Of a stretch of DNA of 35,048 nt, positions 30,246-35,048 are shown piece by piece. The translations under genes and the position numbers were made by a program. The DNA comes from a virus. Where the stretch lies: positions 1 to 35,048 of IMG/VR virus record IMGVR_UViG_3300047321_000323. One strand, given 5' to 3'. Below the pieces are notes generated by a model. It worked only from the letters and a program-made list of their open reading frames with translations. It made no database searches and was not told where the DNA came from. Numbering within the stretch: position 1 is the stretch's first letter; each line of letters starts with the position of its first letter.

Positions 30246-33200
30246 TCCGGTGCTGGGAATGTACCGGGCGAGCGTGGCCAATAACCAGGACCCGCTGAAT
30301 GAGGCCCGCGTCACGCTGCTCATTCCCCAGGTTCTCGGAAACGCCGAGAGCGCCTGGTCCGTCCCTGCTTCCCCGACCAACACGATCCCGCCGATCGGGC
30401 AGACGGTATGGGTGCAGTTCTCCGGCGGGGACATAACCAAGCCGGTCTACTCCCCGCTCGGCATCAAGGCCGTCCAGGACCAGGTCTCCTCCGGCAGCGA
30501 GCTGGACTCCCTGCCGCCCAAGGAACCGACCGCGCTCACCCTGACCACGGTGCAGTACGTCTCCGACGAGGGCGCCACGCAGGCCCGCGTGACGGCGAGC
30601 TGGACCCCGCCGACGGAGAACCAGGACGGGACCACCCTCACCGACCTCTCCCACTACCTGCTCCAGACCTCCTACGACAACAGCAACTGGAGCGGCGGCT
30701 TCGTCACCACGGAGGACTTGGTCCTCCTCGACGGGCTTAATACCGGCGCGGCCTTCTACGTGAGGGTCGCGGCCGTCGACACCAGCAACAACGCCTCCCT
30801 GTGGGCGACCGCCGACCTCACCACGGCGTCTGCGTCCACCCCGCCTCCGGTGCCCTCCGCGCCGGGGGTCGTCGGCGTGCTCGGTGGCCTGCGCGTCACC
30901 TGGAACGGTCTGGACTACCAGGGCAACCCCATGCCCGCGATCTTCTCCCACGTGCAGGTGCAGCGCGACACCGACGTGAACTTCCCCAACCCGGTCGTCG
31001 TGGGCACCCTGCCCGGCCCGGACTTCCTGTACGACTCCGTGCAGAACTACGCCAGCGCCTACGTCTACCGGCTCGTCGCGTACTCCAAGGTCGCCATCGC
31101 CTCCGCCCCGTCCGGCTCGAACTCCGGAACGGCCCATCAGGCCGGTACCGCCGACATCGCCGCGAACTCGGTCACCGCCAACCAGATGGCGGCCGGGACG
31201 ATCACCGCAGAGTCCGGAGTCATCGCGTCCATCGACGCCTCCAAGATCACGGTGGGCAAGCTCACCGCCTCCCAGATCGACGCCACCAACCTCGTCGTCT
31301 CCGGCGGGAACGTCTCCGGTCAGGTCTCCTCTGCGGCCACGGCCGGTTCCGCAACGACGGCGGGTTCCGCAACGACGGCAGGTTCGGCGTCCTCAGCGAC
31401 CACGGTCACCGGCTCCATCGGCGCGGGCGTCAGCATCCCGGCCAACCAGTTGAACAACGGCACCATACCGACCACAACGACGATCAACGGCGGCTCGATA
31501 ACCACCGGCATCATCAGCGCATCCGTGATCGGGGCCCGGTCCATCACGACGGACAAGATGGTCATCGGCGATACGTCGAACATCCTCCTGGACCCCCAGT
31601 TCACGCAGAACAGCACCGCCTGGAACTGGAGCGGCAACGTCGTCCGTACGGCCGCCAGCGACGCCAGCGTGCCCACGGGCGCTCCGGCTTCGTGGGTCGC
31701 CAAACTCATCAACCAGACCAGCGTCAACACCGACCTCACGTGGAAGCACACGAACACCACGACGACCGGCATGGCGGTAACCCCGGGGGAGGCGTACTAC
31801 GTGGAGGCGTGGGTCGTCGCCTCCAGCGACTGCAACGCCAACCTCCGGTTCTTCCTCACGACATGGGACGCCGCTGGCAACAACATCTCCTGGCCGTCCG
31901 TCCCCAACGTCGCACCGTCCGCAGCGCAGACCTGGACCAAGATCAGCGGTCAGATCACCATCCCGACCGGGAAGTACCTGGCGACCTTCGGTGTCGGCGC
32001 GCTCCAGACGACGCCGACGACTGCTGCCGGTTCGTGGTTCGTCACCAACGTCAAGATGCGCAAGGCCGTCGACAACGCGCTGGTGGTGGACGGCTCCCTC
32101 ACCGCCAGCAAGATCACCGCAGGCACGCTGACCGTCGACAAACTCAGCGCCGGACTCCAGGGCACCGTCGGCCAGAAGTTCTACGACTTCGGCGCGGACG
32201 CCAGCAAGTGGAGCAACGGATCCACCGGCACCATGACCACGGTCTCAGTGACGGACGCTGCCTCCGGTGGCTCCGTCATGCGCTGCGTCGGCTACATCCA
32301 GGGCGCCTACCGCCCGGACCTCCTCATACCCTTCGACCCAGGCGTCACCTACCGCGTCACCTGCCGCGTACGGCAGACCGTCGCCAACGCGGTCACCGGC
32401 ACCAACCAGAACGTCTACGTCGGGGTCACTGGCATCGGCGCTGACGGCGTGACCCTGGTCAACATCTCCGGCTCGAACTCGCGGGCCAGCCAGGCGTACT
32501 GCGCCACTAGGGCCACCTACATCAACACCGGGTCCGGGTGGCAGATCTTCACCGGCTACATCAAGGGCACGGCCGCGACCGGTGACGCTGGACCCAACAC
32601 CAGCCCGACCAACCCGATGCGTCTTCACCAGAACGTGAAGTACCTCAGCCCCTGCCTGTACGCCAACTACAACGGCGGTACGGGCACGCTTGAGATGGAC
32701 ATGTTCACCATCGAGGTCGTCGAGACCGGCCAGGTCAACTCGGCCAACATCAACCTGGGCAACGTGAACGCCGCACACCTGTCGCTGGGCGCGGTCTCCG
32801 GCAACCTCGTCACCAACCCGGGCTTCGAGGACACCTCCATGACCGGGTGGACCTCCTCCTCCATCGACGCCAACAACGTCTCGAAGATCGAGATCGGTTC
32901 AGGTGTTGCACCTGCACGCTCCGGCCAGGGCAAAGCCTCCCTCGGCGCCCTCAACACCGGCTGGGCCAAGATCGTCAGCGACCCGTTCCCCGTGGTCGCC
33001 GCATCCACGTACATGTTCCGCTACTGGTACTACGGCCAGGGGGGTATCCAGGTCACCTTCGAGACCAGCCCGGACAAGGTCACCTGGACCGACCAGATGG
33101 GCGGAGTCAACAACTACGCCGTCAACAACACCTCTGGGTACTCGGAGGACATCTTCGAGATGACGGCGCCGACGGGGGCCCTGTGGGGTCGGGTCTCCTT

Positions 33201-34605
33201 CACGAACAACTCACCGGCCACCAACGGACTCAACACGACGACCACCTACTGGCTGTGCATCGACGACGTACTCGTCATGCGCGAGGGCTACGGCGCCACG
33301 GACATCTCGGCCGCAGGTATCCGACTGTTCGGGCCGGACGGAACGCTCGGCACGGAACTTACGACCTCCAACGCCTACGCCACCTTCGCGGGTGGTAAGG
33401 CCAGCGTCGACCCCAACGGTGTCGGCACCTTCAACTCCCTCTGGACGCCGCAGCGTCCGTCTGGGGCGGCCTCCGACGACCCGACCGGGCAGATCTGGTA
33501 CCAGGGCCAGGAGTTGGGACAACTCCTGTGGAACATGCCGTGGGGCATGGTCACCTACGAGCGCGGCTGGACGAACAAGCCGACCGCCTCGACGTACTAC
33601 ACCACGGACACCGGCCTGATCGAGCTGGCCTTCACGGCCGTCGAGGGGCGCATGTACCGCATCGTGGCCCGCTCCCAGTTCGACTTCAACGGGGGCACGG
33701 GCACCCAGGTCCTGGAGAACCGCGTGGCTGTGGCGGCCACGGCCACTACGGTGAACGGCTGCACGATCTGGAGCCCGACCGGCGCCAGCCCGAGGACGAC
33801 CGACCCGACCATGGCCCGCTGCTTCGGCATGTACTACGACGGCGCGGGCACTGACGGCACCACTGTGGTGGAGGGCCTCATCGTCTGCTCCTCCGATGCA
33901 GGCGGCCTGTACAGCAGCACCACGGCCCTGGCGCCGGGCGACCACCGAATCCTGTGGATCGGTACGCAGCACGCCGGTAACGCCACCGGATGGGGCCTTC
34001 GTAACTACAGCCCCGCGCAGTCCTCGGACTTCTATGTCGAGGACATCGGCCCGGCCCTGCCCGAGAACGGCGTGTACAACACGGGCGGTGCGGCCGTGAC
34101 GGCCACCAAGACATACACCAAGACGTACAACGCCATCTGGTCCCGACGGTACGGAAACGCCGGATACACCGACGGCACGGTGTACCAGGGCTACTACTCC
34201 AGCACCTGGGGCACGCAGAAGTCGATGGTCTACTTCGGCACCCAGCCCTACACCGACATGGGTTCCACGGCGAAGGTATCCAAGGTCGAGGTCTACCTCT
34301 ACAACAACCACTGGTACTACAACGGGGGTGGCACGGCGCACATCGGTGCATTCACCGGAACCACCGAGCCGACGTCTTTCGGTGGTTCCGGAGTGAACCT
34401 CACCGTTTCCTCGTGGCCCGTTGGTGCCGGAAAGTGGGTAACCCTGCCGTCGTCCTGGAATTCAACTTGGAACGCGGCCACCCCGTATCGTGGAATTACG
34501 CTAGGTGCGGATCTTGGATCCAGCACCGACAAGACCTACTACGGGTACTTCGCCGGTGTCGGGGATTCCCACCCTCCGCAGTTGCGTATCACCTACACCA
34601 AGTGA
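30235..34605 (+). CDS. Spike OB-fold fused to a long receptor-binding/fibre region
   Basis: A 1456-residue protein starting at ATG 30235, 11 bases before the hub stop. Residues 1-85 (VLGMYRASVANNQDPLNEARVTLLIPQVLG ... IPPIGQTVWVQFSGGD) match the gp5/gpV-type OB fold at the tail tip. Two fibronectin type III-like domains follow (about 95-305), then a beta-helical series (ADIAANSVTANQMAAGTITAESGVIAS ... DASKITVGKLTASQIDATNL) with two 18-bp tandem repeats. Two carbohydrate-binding-like modules begin NILLDPQFTQNSTAWNW and NLVTNPGFEDTSMTGW. The C-terminal 160 residues resemble DNRLRE-type surface domains (KVSKVEVYLYNNHWYYNGGG). Spike and receptor-binding parts are usually separate genes, so the fusion is notable. 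Confidence 0.85.
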   Translation: MSADPVLGMYRASVANNQDPLNEARVTLLIPQVLGNAESAWSVPASPTNTIPPIGQTVWVQFSGGDITKPVYSPLGIKAVQDQVSSGSELDSLPPKEPTALTLTTVQYVSDEGATQARVTASWTPPTENQDGTTLTDLSHYLLQTSYDNSNWSGGFVTTEDLVLLDGLNTGAAFYVRVAAVDTSNNASLWATADLTTASASTPPPVPSAPGVVGVLGGLRVTWNGLDYQGNPMPAIFSHVQVQRDTDVNFPNPVVVGTLPGPDFLYDSVQNYASAYVYRLVAYSKVAIASAPSGSNSGTAHQAGTADIAANSVTANQMAAGTITAESGVIASIDASKITVGKLTASQIDATNLVVSGGNVSGQVSSAATAGSATTAGSATTAGSASSATTVTGSIGAGVSIPANQLNNGTIPTTTTINGGSITTGIISASVIGARSITTDKMVIGDTSNILLDPQFTQNSTAWNWSGNVVRTAASDASVPTGAPASWVAKLINQTSVNTDLTWKHTNTTTTGMAVTPGEAYYVEAWVVASSDCNANLRFFLTTWDAAGNNISWPSVPNVAPSAAQTWTKISGQITIPTGKYLATFGVGALQTTPTTAAGSWFVTNVKMRKAVDNALVVDGSLTASKITAGTLTVDKLSAGLQGTVGQKFYDFGADASKWSNGSTGTMTTVSVTDAASGGSVMRCVGYIQGAYRPDLLIPFDPGVTYRVTCRVRQTVANAVTGTNQNVYVGVTGIGADGVTLVNISGSNSRASQAYCATRATYINTGSGWQIFTGYIKGTAATGDAGPNTSPTNPMRLHQNVKYLSPCLYANYNGGTGTLEMDMFTIEVVETGQVNSANINLGNVNAAHLSLGAVSGNLVTNPGFEDTSMTGWTSSSIDANNVSKIEIGSGVAPARSGQGKASLGALNTGWAKIVSDPFPVVAASTYMFRYWYYGQGGIQVTFETSPDKVTWTDQMGGVNNYAVNNTSGYSEDIFEMTAPTGALWGRVSFTNNSPATNGLNTTTTYWLCIDDVLVMREGYGATDISAAGIRLFGPDGTLGTELTTSNAYATFAGGKASVDPNGVGTFNSLWTPQRPSGAASDDPTGQIWYQGQELGQLLWNMPWGMVTYERGWTNKPTASTYYTTDTGLIELAFTAVEGRMYRIVARSQFDFNGGTGTQVLENRVAVAATATTVNGCTIWSPTGASPRTTDPTMARCFGMYYDGAGTDGTTVVEGLIVCSSDAGGLYSSTTALAPGDHRILWIGTQHAGNATGWGLRNYSPAQSSDFYVEDIGPALPENGVYNTGGAAVTATKTYTKTYNAIWSRRYGNAGYTDGTVYQGYYSSTWGTQKSMVYFGTQPYTDMGSTAKVSKVEVYLYNNHWYYNGGGTAHIGAFTGTTEPTSFGGSGVNLTVSSWPVGAGKWVTLPSSWNSTWNAATPYRGITLGADLGSSTDKTYYGYFAGVGDSHPPQLRITYTK
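31345..31380 (+). repeat. Two 18-bp tandem repeats encoding GSATTA
   Basis: Units 31345-31362 and 31363-31380 (GGTTCCGCAACGACGGCG/A) differ by one base, and a partial third copy follows. They encode a flexible GSATTA repeat in the spike-fibre protein and could vary in copy number. Confidence 0.75.
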
Positions 34606-34617
34606 GGAAGTCACTTA

Positions 34618-34920
34618 ATGCCTGACATTACCGTCACGGTTCCTGACGACGTCTGGCCGCGCGTCGCTGCCGCGTTCCACACCTGCTACCCGAACAACGT
34701 CGACACCCCGGACGTGGACCTCGTTCAGTTGGCCGCCAAGTCCTACATCCGAGACATCTGGGTCAGCACCGAGCAGGCGACGAACTCGAACGCTGCGGCT
34801 CCGCGCTACAACCAGGTCGCCGAGGACTACAACGTCGCACGGCAGGCGGTCGACGCCGACATCCAGGCGCAGAACAACCAGGTCCTCGCGGATTCCCAGG
34901 CCGCGTTCCCCGGAATCTGA
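34618..34920 (+). CDS. Small hypothetical tail-region protein
   Basis: A 100-residue protein starting at ATG 34618 with GAGGAAG upstream. It begins PDITVTVPDDVWPRVAAAFHTCYPN, then a helical region (LAAKSYIRDIWVSTEQATNSN ... YNQVAEDYNVARQAVDADIQAQNNQVLADSQ). Small helical proteins of this kind follow fibre genes in many phages. Its role is unknown; it may be a chaperone or attachment protein for the fibre. Confidence 0.75.
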   Translation: MPDITVTVPDDVWPRVAAAFHTCYPNNVDTPDVDLVQLAAKSYIRDIWVSTEQATNSNAAAPRYNQVAEDYNVARQAVDADIQAQNNQVLADSQAAFPGI

Positions 34921-34934
34921 CGTAGAACCGTAAG

Positions 34935-34988
34935 TGCAATCTCGGTAGGCATTCCTGGGAGAATGCAAGCATGCCTACCGAGATTGCA
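34935..34988 (+). terminator. 18-bp perfect hairpin starting the gp25-like gene
   Basis: TGCAATCTCGGTAGGCAT (34935-34952) pairs perfectly with 34971-34988, followed by TTTCCGTTTC. The right arm begins exactly with the ATG of the next gene and the loop holds its ribosome site (GGGAGA). It can act as terminator, attenuator or translational switch. Confidence 0.85.
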
Positions 34989-35048
34989 TTTCCGTTTCGC
35001 CTAGCGTCCGACGGGACTATCGCCGTCGAGACGAATCCGGACAGGCAG
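34971..35048 (+). CDS. gp25-like baseplate wedge protein (partial, 5' end)
   Basis: The first 26 residues of a protein cut by the window edge: PTEIAFPFRLASDGTIAV, then ETNPDRQ. The 'I-x-F-P-F-r ... dG-x-i-a-x-x' opening is characteristic of gp25/GPW-type baseplate wedge proteins, which nucleate the sheath on the baseplate. ATG 34971 is the only sensible start and is embedded in the arm of a strong hairpin. Other baseplate wedge genes would be expected to follow. Confidence 0.75.
   Translation, partial: MPTEIAFPFRLASDGTIAVETNPDRQ

Larger units (their letters stand above)
9603..30744. repeat. Dispersed 9-mer CTTAATACC, seven copies
   Basis: Copies lie at 9603-9611 (minus), 16629-16637, 19776-19784, 22455-22463, 24050-24058, 27913-27921 and 30736-30744 (all plus). 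Each is on the coding strand and in frame as Leu-Asn-Thr. CTT and AAT are uncommon codons in these GC-rich genes. Confidence 0.7.

Noticed and set aside
31320-31390. Possible CRISPR-like repeats
   Set aside because: The repeats are two 18-bp tandem units without spacers and encode a GSATTA linker in frame. No CRISPR array is seen in the window.
33211-34341. 376-codon minus-strand open frame
   Set aside because: It lies within the spike-fibre gene on the other strand and has Val/Arg/Gly-rich low complexity.

Overview
The window is a high-GC actinobacterial sequence, most likely from Streptomyces or a close relative. The evidence is the codon use, the Streptomyces-type XRE(DUF5753)/DUF397 pair, a DUF7848-like protein and GGAGG ribosome sites. 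It carries much of a temperate phage or prophage with a contractile tail (myovirus). Capsid genes are present (terminase, portal, scaffold, major capsid protein), so this is a phage rather than a capsid-less contractile injection system.

Left region (1-7250). The end of an unidentified gene is followed by a leftward XRE regulator with its DUF397 partner. Diverging rightward from them is a run of small genes. Next come two larger unassigned genes (2492-4146) behind a clear TTGACA-17-TAGGTT promoter, a solo HicA-like protein, a single-membrane-segment coiled-coil protein, and many small accessory genes, one with a KTSC domain. Strong hairpin terminators separate the transcription units.

Recombination region (7267-10874). 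A 694-residue large serine recombinase with an unusual IS5/DUF4096-like C-terminal segment reads leftward. A complete tyrosine recombinase reads rightward. The 404 bases between them hold a large imperfect inverted repeat (attP or 5' leader hairpin), an unlisted 53-residue leftward gene and promoter-like sequences.

Control region (10885-12110). Two small leftward genes and two small rightward genes diverge from a back-to-back promoter pair centred on the inverted repeat CAAGCGG-N10-CCGCTTG. Related sites lie at other promoters in the window. The second rightward gene encodes a zinc-ribbon plus sigma-region-4-like HTH protein directly upstream of the late genes.

Late operon (12108 to window end). 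The order is large terminase, three small proteins, portal, scaffold, N4-gp56-type major capsid protein, terminator, neck and connector proteins, tail sheath, tail tube, a tail assembly chaperone with an apparent +1 frameshift extension, a tape measure with NlpC/P60 and lytic transglycosylase domains, baseplate proteins, a LysM-like protein, a gpD/gp27-like hub, a 1456-residue fusion of an OB-fold spike with a long receptor-binding region, a small protein, and the start of a gp25-like baseplate wedge gene. The rest of the baseplate and the dedicated lysis genes would lie beyond the right edge or elsewhere.

The least expected signals are: three genes whose start codons lie in the descending arm of a strong hairpin (4732, 12108, 34971); the CAAGCGG-N10-CCGCTTG operator family; the probable +1 frameshift at 24860-24881; and a 9-mer, CTTAATACC, found seven times, always in frame as Leu-Asn-Thr.
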